A stretch of 64,000 bases of DNA from an uncultured cyanobacterium (GTDB taxonomy: Bacteria; Cyanobacteriota; Cyanobacteriia; Cyanobacteriales; FACHB-T130): NCBI GenBank assembly GCA_936920195.1, contig CAKZHE010000265.1:59547-123546 (forward strand), read 5' to 3'. Position 1 is the first letter of the stretch, and every line of letters starts with the position of its first letter. This document shows positions 14,604 through 24,326 of the stretch, piece after piece. Made by a program: the position numbers and the translations under genes. The notes beneath the pieces are model-generated. The model saw only the letters and a program-made list of their open reading frames with translations, was not told where the DNA came from and did no database searches.

Positions 14604-15535
14604 CTAAGAATATCAACTGCTTCGACTACTTGCCGGGAAATAAAGGGTAGAATGTGTTTGTTTTTACAATGGGCTTTGCCTTCAGTGAAGACAACTAAAA
14701 GGTAAGGCTGGCGGTCAGGAATTTCAATATAGGCTGCATCATGGCGGACTTGGCTAGTCCAACCCGCTTTCGACCAAAGTTGGGCGTGGGGGGGCAAGCC
14801 TTCGCCGAGGAAGCCCGTTACCTGATTTTCATCCTCTGGGGGTGAATCGCTAGGGTTGAGGTTCCGTTGGAGCAGAGCCATCATTGCTTGCGATCGCACT
14901 GAGGATACTGCAATTCCACCAATAATGCAATGGATCAGCCAAGCAGTGGCATTGGTGGTGAGCATATTCCGATTTTCCATCAATTCGCCTAAAAAAGCTC
15001 GTTCTCGACCGTAGGGTCCATCCCCCCAAGTTTTTTGATTGACATTAATCCCTTTTAATTCTGCCCAGCCCAGGGATTGAAAATAACGGTTCACGATATT
15101 CCTCTGAGATTTCCAGGTTTCAAAGGGTCCAGGGGGCAGTTCGGGACCGCTGGTAGTGCCTGTGAGGGTATCCACTAGCAGACTGGTGGCATCGTTGCTA
15201 GAATGGGCGATCGCATCCCGCATGGCTCTATCTAGTTCGCTAGAGGGCTGAATCATCCCTTTTTCAATCCATTCTTGGATGGCGACCAGATAAAATAGTT
15301 TAATAATGCTGGCGGGATAAATTCGTTCGATGCCTCGGTAGTTAAAGCTGCGAACGGGATATTTCCAAAATTCGTAGGAACTGAGCGCTCCCCCGGTGTT
15401 GACTGGTACGGGGTGGTCGTAAACTATCCAAGTTAGGGCCAGTTGATTTTGAGCTAATTCTGGAAATTGTTTCCAGGTGGCAGCTAAAATCTGGTTGCCC
15501 AATTGTTCTAGTTGTTCGTCTTTGAAAAAGGTCAT
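14600..15535 (-). CDS. Class A beta-lactamase-like serine hydrolase
   Basis: A 311-residue serine hydrolase of the beta-lactamase/D,D-peptidase fold. The three active-site boxes are visible: SxxK in YPASIIKLFYL, an SxN-type box in AHSSNDATSLL and a KTG-like KAGWTSQVRHDAA near the C-terminus. No signal peptide is present at the chosen start, so location is uncertain; similar cyanobacterial proteins are annotated only as serine hydrolases. The ATG at 15535 (MTFFKDEQ) is preferred to an upstream TTG (15613), because that extension would lie entirely inside the opposite gene. It is divergent from the NlpC/P60 gene with one base between the two start codons. It may act on beta-lactam-like or peptidoglycan peptides; this is not shown. 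Confidence 0.85.
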   Translation of the reverse strand: MTFFKDEQLEQLGNQILAATWKQFPELAQNQLALTWIVYDHPVPVNTGGALSSYEFWKYPVRSFNYRGIERIYPASIIKLFYLVAIQEWIEKGMIQPSSELDRAMRDAIAHSSNDATSLLVDTLTGTTSGPELPPGPFETWKSQRNIVNRYFQSLGWAELKGINVNQKTWGDGPYGRERAFLGELMENRNMLTTNATAWLIHCIIGGIAVSSVRSQAMMALLQRNLNPSDSPPEDENQVTGFLGEGLPPHAQLWSKAGWTSQVRHDAAYIEIPDRQPYLLVVFTEGKAHCKNKHILPFISRQVVEAVDILS

Positions 15536-15536
15536 A

Positions 15537-16244
15537 ATGGTTTCTTTGCCGGAATTGCAAGCACGGTTAGCCTCGGCAACAACTGGCGGTAGCGAATATC
15601 GCTGCCAAGCCAATCTGAATATTTATGCTTCTCCCGAATGCCATAGTTTGGCGACTCAAGCCGCTATTGGGCGCTATTTGCGAATTTTGTCATTAAATCA
15701 AGATTGTATATCTTTCCCTGTGGAGTTAGCGGAAGATAATTATCCTGGTTGGCTGTTGGCAAGGGATATAGAATTTTTGGCGGTAGCCGATACTCCTTAT
15801 CAGCCTGTGGTGCTGTCAGAGGCAGAAATTCAGGCACGGTTGCCAGAGGCGATCGCTTTTACATATACAGCGATGGCTCAACCCAATTATTATCTTTGGG
15901 GCGGGACTGTCGCGCCCAATTACGATTGTTCGGGTTTGATGCAGGCGGCTTTTGCGTCGGTAGGGATTTGGCTGCCTAGGGATTCCTATCAACAGGAAGC
16001 CTTTCTGCCATCAATTCCGATTCAGGAGTTGCAACCGGGAGATCTAGTATTTTTTGGTAAAAATCAGCGCGTGACTCACGTCGGACTTTATTTAGGAGAA
16101 GGGCGTTATATTCACAGTTCTGGCAAAGATATGGGGCGAAATGGGATTGGGATTAACTTACTTTCCCCGGATGAAGATGAAGTTAGTCGCAATTATTATC
16201 AGCAATTCTGGGGCGCAGGGCGGGTAGTCGCTAGTTATCCTTAA
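15537..16244 (+). CDS. NlpC/P60 (C40) gamma-D-glutamyl-L-diamino acid endopeptidase
   Basis: A 235-residue murein endopeptidase closely resembling the structurally known Anabaena enzyme AvPCP. An N-terminal SH3b-like domain (about 15-85, LNIYASPECHSLATQAAIGR) precedes the C40 domain. The catalytic Cys is in YDCSGLMQAAF, the His in VTHVGLYLG and the third polar residue in YIHSSGK. There is no signal peptide, as in AvPCP, suggesting recycling of muropeptides in the cytoplasm. The ATG at 15537 matches the family N-terminus MVSLP and has AAGG six bases upstream. The upstream region lies wholly inside the divergent serine-hydrolase gene. Confidence 0.92.
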   Translation: MVSLPELQARLASATTGGSEYRCQANLNIYASPECHSLATQAAIGRYLRILSLNQDCISFPVELAEDNYPGWLLARDIEFLAVADTPYQPVVLSEAEIQARLPEAIAFTYTAMAQPNYYLWGGTVAPNYDCSGLMQAAFASVGIWLPRDSYQQEAFLPSIPIQELQPGDLVFFGKNQRVTHVGLYLGEGRYIHSSGKDMGRNGIGINLLSPDEDEVSRNYYQQFWGAGRVVASYP

Positions 16245-16389
16245 CTTCAACAAATCGCCATAGCTAGTTGTAGTGCGACAATGCGGAAAAGCCGTTCCCA
16301 GGTGGCAGCAGCGATTATTAATGCTTTAATTGTTTTAATATGGAAAAAATGATCGGGTGTAGGGCTGTTCAATTCTATAAATTTGGGAA

Positions 16390-18237
16390 ATGATCGAACA
16401 ATTGATTCACCGCAGTTTTACAGCTTTTGCCGATGGACTTTATGCTTTTAGCCGCAGCTTTGGGCGCTCGGCTTGGTTGGTTTTCCTGGCGATGTTCAGT
16501 GCCGCCACGGTTTTGATATTTTCCTTTCCACCCGCCGATGCTGCGTTGTTTAAAGATATTCAAGGTCATTGGGCCAAGTCTTGTATTGCCCAATTAGCCC
16601 AAAATAAGGTAATTAGCGGTTATTCTGATGGCAGATTTCGCCCCACCGAACCAGTAACTAGGGCAGAATTTGCAACGGCGATCGCTAAAGCCTTTCCTAA
16701 CGTTGCAGATGTGCGTTCTGGGAAGAACTTTACCGATATCCCTAGTAATTATTGGGCAAAAGAGGCGATTAGTAAAGCTTATCAACGGGGGTTTATGTCC
16801 GGCTATCCGGAAGATACCTTTAAACCCGATGACAGCATTCAGCGCTTAGAAGCTTTCCTCGCCCTAGCCAGCGGCTTAAAATATGCTCCCACGCAACCAG
16901 CGACGAAAACCCTGGAAACCGCCTTTACTGATGTTAAGGATATCCCCAACTATGCTCAACAGGCGATCGCTGCTGCTACCGAAAAACAAATAATTGTCAA
17001 CTACCCAGAAGTTAAAAATCTCAATCCCAATAAACTCGCTTCTAGGGCAGAAATAGCCGCTTTTTTATGCCAAGCTCAAGGCACTTTTGGGTTAGTTCCC
17101 GCTCAATATGTCGCTAAAACGAGCATTCCCATTGTCAAGCCGACGGAATTGCGAGGAGTTTGGCTAACAAATATCGATAGCGATGTGCTATTTGTCCGCG
17201 AAAAATTAACCAGCGCTTTACAACGGCTGCGGAATTTAAATTTTAATACTGTCTATCCGACGGTGTGGAATTGGGGTTATACTCTCTATCCCAGCGCCGT
17301 AGCAGAAAAAACTATCGGCACATCTCTTTTTCCTATTTCTAGTTTACAAGGGCGCGATATTCTCCAAGAAACCATTGAGCAAGGACATCAAAATGGGTTG
17401 GCAGTAATTCCCTGGTTTGAATTTGGGTTTATGGCTCCCGCTGACTCAGAATTAGTTCGGCGGCATTTTGGCTGGCTAACCAGTCGCAGGAATGGCGATA
17501 AAATTTGGAAAGAAGGGGTTGAAAACCGAGCTTGGCTCAATCCTTTTCATCCCGATGTCCAACAGTTTATACTGGATTTGCTTGGGGAAATTGCCAGCAA
17601 ATATGATATTGATGGCATTCAATTAGATGACCATTTTGGATTGCCTGTGGAGTTTGGTTACGATCCTGTAACGGTGGCACTTTATCAAAAAGAACATAAT
17701 GGTCAATTGCCGCCAGAAAATGCCGAAGATGCTGATTGGATTCGCTGGCGAGCCAATAAGATTACCGAATTTATGGGACGAGTTTTCCAAACGGTGAAAG
17801 CCAGCAAACCCAAAGCAATTGTGGCTCTATCTCCTAATCCTTGGCATTTCTCTTTACCCCAACATTTACAAGATTGGTCAGCTTGGGAAAAACAAGGATT
17901 TATTGAAGAACTAATTGTGCAAGTTTATCGTTCCGATTTAGATCGTTTTGTGGCTGAATTGGCACGTCCAGAAGTGCAAGCAGCTAAAAATCATATTCCG
18001 GTTGGAATTGGCATTTTAACTGGTTTGAAAGGTAAGTCTGTATCTTTAGCACAAATTCAAGAACAAGTCAAGGCAACGCGCGATCGCGGTTTGGCTGGAG
18101 TATCATTCTTTTTCTACGAAAGCTTGTCCAATTGGGCAACAGAATCGCCAGCGGAAAGGGAAACTGCGTTTAAAAACCTTTTCCCGAATGTGGTTGCCAG
18201 ACCAAACTTATTGGCAGGCTGGAAACCCTCCTCCTAG
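16390..18237 (+). CDS. SLH-domain glycoside-hydrolase-like (GHL10/DUF187) exported protein
   Basis: A 615-residue envelope protein. An N-terminal hydrophobic stretch (SAWLVFLAMFSAATVLIFSF, about 28-47) is a signal peptide or anchor. Three SLH repeats follow (about 53-225): FKDIQGHWAKSCIAQLAQNK, FTDIPSNYWAKEAISKAYQR and FTDVKDIPNYAQQAIAAATE. In cyanobacteria SLH domains bind peptidoglycan-linked polymers. The rest (about 250-610) is a GHL10/DUF187-type TIM-barrel domain starting ELRGVWLTNIDSDVL, with VIPWFEFGFM, DIDGIQLDDHFGLP and FFFYESLSNW. This family is predicted to cleave glycans, but the substrate is not known. It sits just downstream of the NlpC/P60 gene on the same strand (145-base gap), a cell-wall context. 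Confidence 0.9.
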   Translation: MIEQLIHRSFTAFADGLYAFSRSFGRSAWLVFLAMFSAATVLIFSFPPADAALFKDIQGHWAKSCIAQLAQNKVISGYSDGRFRPTEPVTRAEFATAIAKAFPNVADVRSGKNFTDIPSNYWAKEAISKAYQRGFMSGYPEDTFKPDDSIQRLEAFLALASGLKYAPTQPATKTLETAFTDVKDIPNYAQQAIAAATEKQIIVNYPEVKNLNPNKLASRAEIAAFLCQAQGTFGLVPAQYVAKTSIPIVKPTELRGVWLTNIDSDVLFVREKLTSALQRLRNLNFNTVYPTVWNWGYTLYPSAVAEKTIGTSLFPISSLQGRDILQETIEQGHQNGLAVIPWFEFGFMAPADSELVRRHFGWLTSRRNGDKIWKEGVENRAWLNPFHPDVQQFILDLLGEIASKYDIDGIQLDDHFGLPVEFGYDPVTVALYQKEHNGQLPPENAEDADWIRWRANKITEFMGRVFQTVKASKPKAIVALSPNPWHFSLPQHLQDWSAWEKQGFIEELIVQVYRSDLDRFVAELARPEVQAAKNHIPVGIGILTGLKGKSVSLAQIQEQVKATRDRGLAGVSFFFYESLSNWATESPAERETAFKNLFPNVVARPNLLAGWKPSS

Positions 18238-18263
18238 CAGGGTTGTTTCATTAAGTTGTGGTA

Positions 18264-18752
18264 TCAATTAACTGTAGTCGCGATCGCCACATTATTGCTA
18301 GACCTTTTGGGGGATGAAGTGCTATTTTCTAAAGCCACTTCTGAACCAGAAGCATTGGTGCGATAAGACCATTGGTCATTCCCTCGCGCTATAGTTAAAT
18401 GCCAACCGGGAACAATCTTCTTGGGGCAAGAATTGACCGAATTGGCAGAATTATCTAACCCCAAGCATAAATCAGGCCAATTTAGCTGTTGGGCGCGAAC
18501 AATCCGAAAATCTGATTTCGGAACCCCCCATCTTTCCGCCGCATCCTGCAACACGGCATTGACAACTGAGGCTGACAAATTGGTAGTAACTTGAGAACTC
18601 CCAACATTAACCGCGCTATTATTAGGTAGCTTTGGGGTAACACTAAAATACAAGATGCCAGTAAACATCAAAGCTAAAATAATGGGGCGGGGTTGTTGCG
18701 CCTGGGAATCTAAAGTAGGGGCAGAAGTGCCAGATTTAGTGATGTTTTTCAT
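18264..18752 (-). CDS. Membrane-anchored conserved cyanobacterial protein, function unknown
   Basis: A 162-residue protein with one N-terminal hydrophobic segment (PIILALMFTGILYFSV, about 23-38), so probably anchored with its C-terminus outside the cytoplasm. The conserved part (about 62-145) reads VLQDAAERWGVPKSDFRIVR, then WPDLCLGL, VPGWHLTI and WSYRTNASGSEVAL. I recognise this pattern from many cyanobacterial proteins, often one or two copies per protein, with no known function; it has two cysteines (LCLGL and NSCPKK). The ATG at 18752 has a GGTGAG sequence upstream; a GTG five codons earlier is the alternative. It is convergent with the SLH-GHL10 gene. Confidence 0.75.
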   Translation of the reverse strand: MKNITKSGTSAPTLDSQAQQPRPIILALMFTGILYFSVTPKLPNNSAVNVGSSQVTTNLSASVVNAVLQDAAERWGVPKSDFRIVRAQQLNWPDLCLGLDNSANSVNSCPKKIVPGWHLTIARGNDQWSYRTNASGSEVALENSTSSPKRSSNNVAIATTVN

Positions 18753-18833
18753 AACCAGCCTCACCAAAAATTCATAAAATCAGGAGTTAGGAGTCAACAT
18801 CCATTTGCTTAGAGTTGATTCTCGATATTGGAA

Positions 18834-18921
18834 CGGAAATTACGCAGACCCTCTATATAGTGTTTTGTAGGGGCAATCCCCCCGTGGTTGCCCCTATTCC
18901 TAGGATAGTTGCGTAAGTCCT
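18834..18921. repeat. MITE-like element, family A, copy 3
   Basis: The right terminal repeat TGCGTAAGTCCT (18910-18921) is intact; the left end (GGAAATTACGCA, 18835-18846) is mutated. The interior matches copy 1 (3756-3844) almost base for base from ATATAGTGTTTTGTAGGGG onward. The rest of the 18753-19453 gap has no convincing gene: a 61-codon ORF at 18953-19138 is not supported. Confidence 0.8.
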
Positions 18922-19293
18922 GTGGAAGTCAAGATTAGGACTTCTTATTAAAATGCACCTGAAGTTTTTCCCACTCCGGAAAAGCAGGAAAAGTTTTTAT
19001 CTAAAAAAAGCTTTTGATGAGCAAGGGGTATTTCTGCATTGCCGAAAAACCTCACCATGCCCTAGCGTTGCGCCCACCGAGCGAGCAAACGCCAATCAGC
19101 GTCAAAAGATGCCTGTCAATCCCTTAAGCTTTATATGAGGCTAGACTCTTGCACCCTAGCACTTTGTTCCGCAAGTGATGCTTTGCTGACATAAAACGGG
19201 GCGGAACTCCCCCTAAATCTACTCTGCACGTTTAAATTTTATTTTTAAACCCGGAAAATACGGAATTTTGGTTTTCATTAACTTGATTAACCA

Positions 19294-19375
19294 TTAGGTT
19301 AGGTTGAAACGATAGTGAAAACCCAACATTTATCAGTATTTTGTTGGGTTTTGCTGTCGCGCCACCCAACCTAAA
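19294..19375. repeat. Family C palindromic repeat, copy 2
   Basis: TTAGGTTAGGTTGAAACGATAG to CCACCCAACCTAA, with the interior CCCAACATTTATCAGT and TTGTTGGGTTTTGCTGTCGC, matching copy 1 at 10186-10268. The outer stem is less perfect. It lies about 80 bases past the end of the CHAT gene on the minus strand. Confidence 0.8.
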
Positions 19376-19453
19376 AGTGGTAATATTACCCGATGGGATT
19401 GTCAGGGCTATTGCCCACCCTATAGATTTATAGCTGACAAAAAACTGATTCGC

Positions 19454-22400
19454 TTAAAGCCAATTCCCAACTAGAACATAAGGAGACCAATAAAGCGGAT
19501 GCTTATACTTGGGATCTTGCAAAAAAGTTAGTTGCGCTTGACGCAAAGCTTCGGCTTTAGAGATGGTATCTTTGTCAATTAACTTTTGATAAAACACCTT
19601 CATAAATTCGGCGGCAGAATCATCTTTGAGACTCCATAAGGAAGCGATGGTACTACGCGCACCTGCTCTGATTGCTGTGCCTGCTAGCCCAATCGCCGAG
19701 CGATAATCTACTGTTTGAGTTTCACAGGCGCTGAGAACTAATAATTCCAACCTTTCAGGAATTAATTGATTTCTATTGTGGAATAATTCTTCCAGTTCAT
19801 TAACATCAACTCTGTTTTCATTATCTTCTGAACCGGAATTATCACTTGCTTTTGGGCTATTGGGGTTGGGGGCGAGCCAAATAAATGTCTCATTAGGATT
19901 GTTGCTAAATTGACCATGAGTAGCTACATGGACTAAGTTATAGGGAGAAGCAGAAACTGCATTTTTCACATTGTCTTTGGTAAATTCTTCCCCAATCATT
20001 AATTTGGAATTTGCGATTAAGGTTTGAATCTTTTCTACTTCATCCTTAGCAAACTCTAAGGATTTTAAAAGGTTGTTTTTATCTTTGGGATCGACAGTTA
20101 GTCCTGCCAATAGAGCATTCCACTGGATATTTTTAATGGGTTGAAATTCAGCGGGTTCTCTGCCTTTACTAAAAGCAACGGAATATTTTTCTTCAATTAG
20201 ATATTTTTTGGTTTCTTTATTGTAAAGAGATGCAACGGGAATATTTTGCAAATCTTTATCCATGACAAAAACCAAGGTATCAATATTTTTTTGCGACAAA
20301 TATTTTTCAGCGCCGCGAATTAACCAGTCATATACTTTGGCTGATAAACCTTGCATCCCGATAAAATTGTAGGGCTTTTGCAGTTCTGGACGCAGTTGGC
20401 TTAAGGTGGTGACTAACTCTTGTCGGGATACTGGAGATGAATAATATTTCAAGTCTTCTTGTGGAGATGAAGAGGATTTCAAATTTTCTTGTCCATGTAC
20501 TTTTAGGATTACTCCTAGTTCATCTTCTAAAACGATTGGGTAAAAAATTGCTGCATTTATGTTTTTTTTGTCAATGATTTCGTCTAAGCTAACTTCGTTT
20601 TCTTTGCCGCCTTGCAAGCTGCATTGGAGAAAGTTTTCTATTTGAGCTAATTGAAGTTTTTGTACAACGTCACGGGCTGCTTTCAGTGATTCTTGGTTGG
20701 GTTTTCCTTGCAAGCGTAATTTGATTAAGTCGCGATAAACTGGCTCTACTTGCTCGCGAAAGTCAATTTGAATGGTAGGATTGAGATCTTTCATGCCAAA
20801 AGCGATCGCCACTAAGTTCTTTTGGCGAATTTTTTGGCTATTTTCTATTGCTTCAGTATAGAAGGCGATCGCCTCTTGTATTTTGCCTTCCCCTTTCCGC
20901 AATCGCCCTAATTGCCATTGCCACTGATAGGCAAGTTCGTCAAACTGCATTGATTTGGCAAAATTCACCGCTTGGCTAGTAAAATTCTCAGCTTCGGTGA
21001 AATCATTCTGTTGCCGAGACTGTTTATATCTCTGTTCGTGCAAAGTTCCCAGTTTCCCTAAAGCGATAATTTCGGCTTTTTTATCTTGTAACTCCCTAGA
21101 TTGATTTAGCGCCTTAGTTAAAAGCTGCTCAATTCTTTGCCAAGGTAGAGCTTTACCAGAATTTTGCTTAGTCTGTTTTGCCCAAATATTTTGCTGAATT
21201 AACAAACTATTCGCCAAATTAATCTGTCCATAGATACTAGCTTGGCTTAGTGGCAAATTACCAAGAGAATTTTCCACCCGATCGTTTAATTTTTGAATCT
21301 CACGGGGAATGGCAGATAAAAAGTCAAACTGGTTTAATAACTGAGGATTTGGGTATTGATCTAGCCACCATTTATAAGTGTCTACTTGCAGAGTCAATTG
21401 ATTCAGTTGAGCCTGCAATTTCTTGGTGTTCAGATTTTTTGATAAACTTTCAGCTTCTTGATATTTTTCCAATGATTCTTTTTTATACAAGTTAGTATAT
21501 TCATCTAGAGACTTTTTGTAAAATTCGGATTTTGGTTCATTGGGTTGATCGCGAAGGATTTGCAAAGTTTCAGGATCGAGTAAATATCGCTTATCCTTTG
21601 CCAAAATTTGGTTGGCATTCCCTAATCCAATAGCTTTGCTGATGGCTTGGATGTTGTTAGAAGTGGATGGGATTTTATTAAATTCTTCTCTAGCTTTTTT
21701 GGCATCTCCAATTGCTAAATAAGTATTGCCTAAGCTAATCAATTGACTGATTCCAATATCTAGATTTTTTTCATCAATTTCTAACTTTTCTAACGGTCGA
21801 AGTATTTTTAATGCTTGGCGATATTTACCTAAAAAGCCGAAAGCTTGCGCTTGGTTAATTTGAGCGCCTGTAATTCCTGGAGCATCATTTAATTGTTGAT
21901 AGACAGTTTCGGCTTTTTGCCAACTTTCTAAAGCTGCCTCTCCTTGTCCTTTTAATAGTTGCAAACGACCTTGGGTATTCAGAATTTTGGCAAGAATTCT
22001 AGTTTGGGGGCTAGAGTCAGTTGAATTTGGGCGATCGCCTAACAATTGCCAACCTTGTTGTAAATAGCTTTCCGCTGCCTGAAGATTGTCAATTTGCTGA
22101 TAGGCTAAAGACAAATAATTTGATGTCAAAGCTAGATCTAAAACATTATTTTGATCTTTAAATTGCTTCTCTGCCTGCCGCCAAAGTTCAATGGCAGCCC
22201 GAAATTGACCTTGTTGATATTCAGTTATTCCTTGTGCTAATAAACTATTTTCTGCCGCTGCTAATTGGCTCTTGACAACTAAGTTTGTGGACAGATCTAT
22301 ATTATCGAAGGAGTTGTAAATAGCTAAATTCTGCTGATTTGGTTTTTGGGCGATCGCAGGCATCCCCCCATGAGTTACTACAGCACCCACTAACCCGAAT

Positions 22401-22480
22401 ACAGCTAAGAGAATTAAGGAGAGCGATCTCTTTAAAAAAAGCTGTACTCGACCGTAAAATAAACCCCGTTGTCTTGCCAT
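19454..22480 (-). CDS. Exported TPR-CHAT domain protein linked to two-partner secretion
   Basis: A 1008-residue protein with a signal peptide or anchor (SLSLILLAVFGLVGAVVTHG, about 20-39, cleavable after PAIAQ). Many TPR-like repeats (about 75-620) scaffold a C-terminal CHAT domain (about 690-1008). The putative catalytic pair is His855 in VATHGQF and Cys919 in LSACETQ, followed by GLAGTAIRAGARSTIASLW. The gene overlaps the end of tpsB by 49 bases, which argues for co-expression. CHAT proteins are caspase-like peptidases, and secreted ones beside TPS loci are seen in other cyanobacteria, so processing or quality control of the secreted TpsA is a reasonable guess. Direct evidence of protease activity is lacking. 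It is not closely similar to the CHAT protein at 7034-9727 outside the CHAT core. Confidence 0.9.
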   Translation of the reverse strand: MARQRGLFYGRVQLFLKRSLSLILLAVFGLVGAVVTHGGMPAIAQKPNQQNLAIYNSFDNIDLSTNLVVKSQLAAAENSLLAQGITEYQQGQFRAAIELWRQAEKQFKDQNNVLDLALTSNYLSLAYQQIDNLQAAESYLQQGWQLLGDRPNSTDSSPQTRILAKILNTQGRLQLLKGQGEAALESWQKAETVYQQLNDAPGITGAQINQAQAFGFLGKYRQALKILRPLEKLEIDEKNLDIGISQLISLGNTYLAIGDAKKAREEFNKIPSTSNNIQAISKAIGLGNANQILAKDKRYLLDPETLQILRDQPNEPKSEFYKKSLDEYTNLYKKESLEKYQEAESLSKNLNTKKLQAQLNQLTLQVDTYKWWLDQYPNPQLLNQFDFLSAIPREIQKLNDRVENSLGNLPLSQASIYGQINLANSLLIQQNIWAKQTKQNSGKALPWQRIEQLLTKALNQSRELQDKKAEIIALGKLGTLHEQRYKQSRQQNDFTEAENFTSQAVNFAKSMQFDELAYQWQWQLGRLRKGEGKIQEAIAFYTEAIENSQKIRQKNLVAIAFGMKDLNPTIQIDFREQVEPVYRDLIKLRLQGKPNQESLKAARDVVQKLQLAQIENFLQCSLQGGKENEVSLDEIIDKKNINAAIFYPIVLEDELGVILKVHGQENLKSSSSPQEDLKYYSSPVSRQELVTTLSQLRPELQKPYNFIGMQGLSAKVYDWLIRGAEKYLSQKNIDTLVFVMDKDLQNIPVASLYNKETKKYLIEEKYSVAFSKGREPAEFQPIKNIQWNALLAGLTVDPKDKNNLLKSLEFAKDEVEKIQTLIANSKLMIGEEFTKDNVKNAVSASPYNLVHVATHGQFSNNPNETFIWLAPNPNSPKASDNSGSEDNENRVDVNELEELFHNRNQLIPERLELLVLSACETQTVDYRSAIGLAGTAIRAGARSTIASLWSLKDDSAAEFMKVFYQKLIDKDTISKAEALRQAQLTFLQDPKYKHPLYWSPYVLVGNWL

Positions 22481-24252
22481 GTGTTTCGCCTCGAATCTAG
22501 ATTAACTAAAGGAAGACCGTAATCAACTCGCACCCTGAAACGATCGCTTTGTTGCCACTGCAAACCCAATCCTAAACTTGCCAAAGTAGTTGGATTGCGG
22601 ATTGTTCTATTGCCATTATTCCAAACTGTTCCCACATCGAAAAACGGAATTACCGATAACAAACCTTGCTGAGTTGATTCCCCCAAAACTGGTAACTGAA
22701 TTTCTGCCGAAGCTAGCAATCCATTATCTGCCAATCGGACATCTTGGCGATAGCCTCGAACGCTGCCTTGTCCTCCCAAACCAAACTGTTCTAATCCTAA
22801 CAGCGGTCGGTCTGCAAATTGCAAACTAGAACGCACCGAGAACAATGTATTAGGAGCTACCAACCTTAACCACTGCACGTCCCCTTTCCAACTAAAAAAT
22901 CTGCTATCAGGAGGAGCGCTATTGGTAGTAGAATCAAATAAACCTAATCCCCAGTTAAATACAGACCGAGCAAAAAACACTTCCCCTGAACTGCGTTCTT
23001 TCCATTGCTGAAAAAATCGCAGTGCCGAAATCCGCGTTTGTCCTTGCTGATTTGCACCTTCTGAGAGGGGAAAATTGATTCCCAAAATAGAAGTATCGCT
23101 TTCTATCCTGGTTGCCGTCACCCCCAAAGTCAATTCCCTTTCCACACCTTGACCACTTTGATTTCGTTCAAAGCTATGCAGTACAGGTTGATTAAAAGTC
23201 AGTTCATAAATCCGGGCATTGGCAAAAATATCTAGGGTCGTGAAAGGAGATTCTACGACATTACTTCTACTAATAAAATATCTCAATCCCAGCGTTCCAT
23301 CGTTAGGATTGACTGGAATAGTATAGCCCACATCAACTTGATTGCTGCCATCAGTATTGCGATAACTGGCGTTCAAACCATCTCCGCCTGCCAACAGATT
23401 GTTTTGAAAAATTGTGACTCCTCTGCGGAAGCTGCCAATACTAGGAGAAATGGCATTATCAGCACTGAATTTAACTTTAGAATAGGGAGCTTCTGTCACC
23501 TTTACTTCTAGGAATCTTGCCCCAATCCCATTTCCTGGGGATAGTTCTGCGCTAACATTTTTAATTAAAGGGTCTAATCTTAATAATTCTAATGCTTCTA
23601 CTAAGCGCTTTTGATTCAGCCCTCCTGCTAAGGCTACTGCCAACCGACTGCGAACATATTCGTTTAATTTCTCTGAGCCAGTGACGTTGATTGTCTCTAC
23701 TCGATCTTCAATTATTTCAATTAGGACAGTTGCCCCTTTAATCTTAACTTCTTCATTCCCTTCAACAGGAATATAGACTAAGGAAGTTTCATAACCGCGC
23801 TCGGAATATAGCTTGGTAATGTGTAAGGTTACTTGGTTTAACTTCTCAAAACCAACGCAGTATCCTCGTCCAAAATATGTGGTTTTGGGAGAATAATTTT
23901 CCTGTAATAATTTCCAAATTTTCTGTTCTAGCTCTTCGTTATTAAATACTGAATTACCTTTAAAATTAAATTTTTCTACGCAAATCTCCTCCGGAATTTC
24001 TGGGGAAGAATTTTGGGGTGATGGCGTAGGGATAGTATTAGTTGGGGGATTGGCGGGGTAGGAAGGCAGAGGAGTTGGTGTATTAGTCGGAAGAGGATTG
24101 GGAGGCAGGGGTGATTCGATTCTACCTGGAGGTGTATTTTGTGCCTTTGCCAAAGGTTGAAAAAAGCCAAAGTAAAAAACCAGCAGGCAAAACAGAGTTA
24201 GTTTGCCGTTGGTGATTTTCGTTTTACTTTTAGCTTTAGTGAGCATTCTCAT
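22432..24252 (-). CDS. TpsB-type outer-membrane transporter (ShlB/FhaC/HecB family)
   Basis: A 606-residue Omp85-superfamily transporter for two-partner secretion. After a signal peptide (about 1-37, LTLFCLLVFYFGFFQPLAKA) comes a proline-rich linker (about 40-85). POTRA-type domains start at ICVEKFNFKGNSVFNNEELE (about 91) and VETINVTGSEKLNEYVRSRL (about 182). A 16-stranded barrel fills about 250-606, with the conserved LGLRYFISRSNVV and GLGGQGSVRGYRQD motifs, the latter part of the pore lid loop. It ends in VEYSFF, the C-terminal aromatic signal of barrel proteins. It should export the TpsA-like protein encoded upstream (24867-27044). Its end overlaps the CHAT gene. Confidence 0.93.
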   Translation of the reverse strand: MRMLTKAKSKTKITNGKLTLFCLLVFYFGFFQPLAKAQNTPPGRIESPLPPNPLPTNTPTPLPSYPANPPTNTIPTPSPQNSSPEIPEEICVEKFNFKGNSVFNNEELEQKIWKLLQENYSPKTTYFGRGYCVGFEKLNQVTLHITKLYSERGYETSLVYIPVEGNEEVKIKGATVLIEIIEDRVETINVTGSEKLNEYVRSRLAVALAGGLNQKRLVEALELLRLDPLIKNVSAELSPGNGIGARFLEVKVTEAPYSKVKFSADNAISPSIGSFRRGVTIFQNNLLAGGDGLNASYRNTDGSNQVDVGYTIPVNPNDGTLGLRYFISRSNVVESPFTTLDIFANARIYELTFNQPVLHSFERNQSGQGVERELTLGVTATRIESDTSILGINFPLSEGANQQGQTRISALRFFQQWKERSSGEVFFARSVFNWGLGLFDSTTNSAPPDSRFFSWKGDVQWLRLVAPNTLFSVRSSLQFADRPLLGLEQFGLGGQGSVRGYRQDVRLADNGLLASAEIQLPVLGESTQQGLLSVIPFFDVGTVWNNGNRTIRNPTTLASLGLGLQWQQSDRFRVRVDYGLPLVNLDSRRNTWQDNGVYFTVEYSFF

Positions 24253-24326
24253 TATTCAAACTAGGTATTTTATTTAGGAGATCTCCCCGCGATCGCGTAG
24301 CGTCTCCGCAGGAGAATCGCCCGATA

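Noticed and set aside
18953..19138. A 61-codon ORF in the gap after the family A repeat
   Set aside because: No ribosome site, no recognisable pattern, and it is Cys/Arg-rich with random-looking composition.
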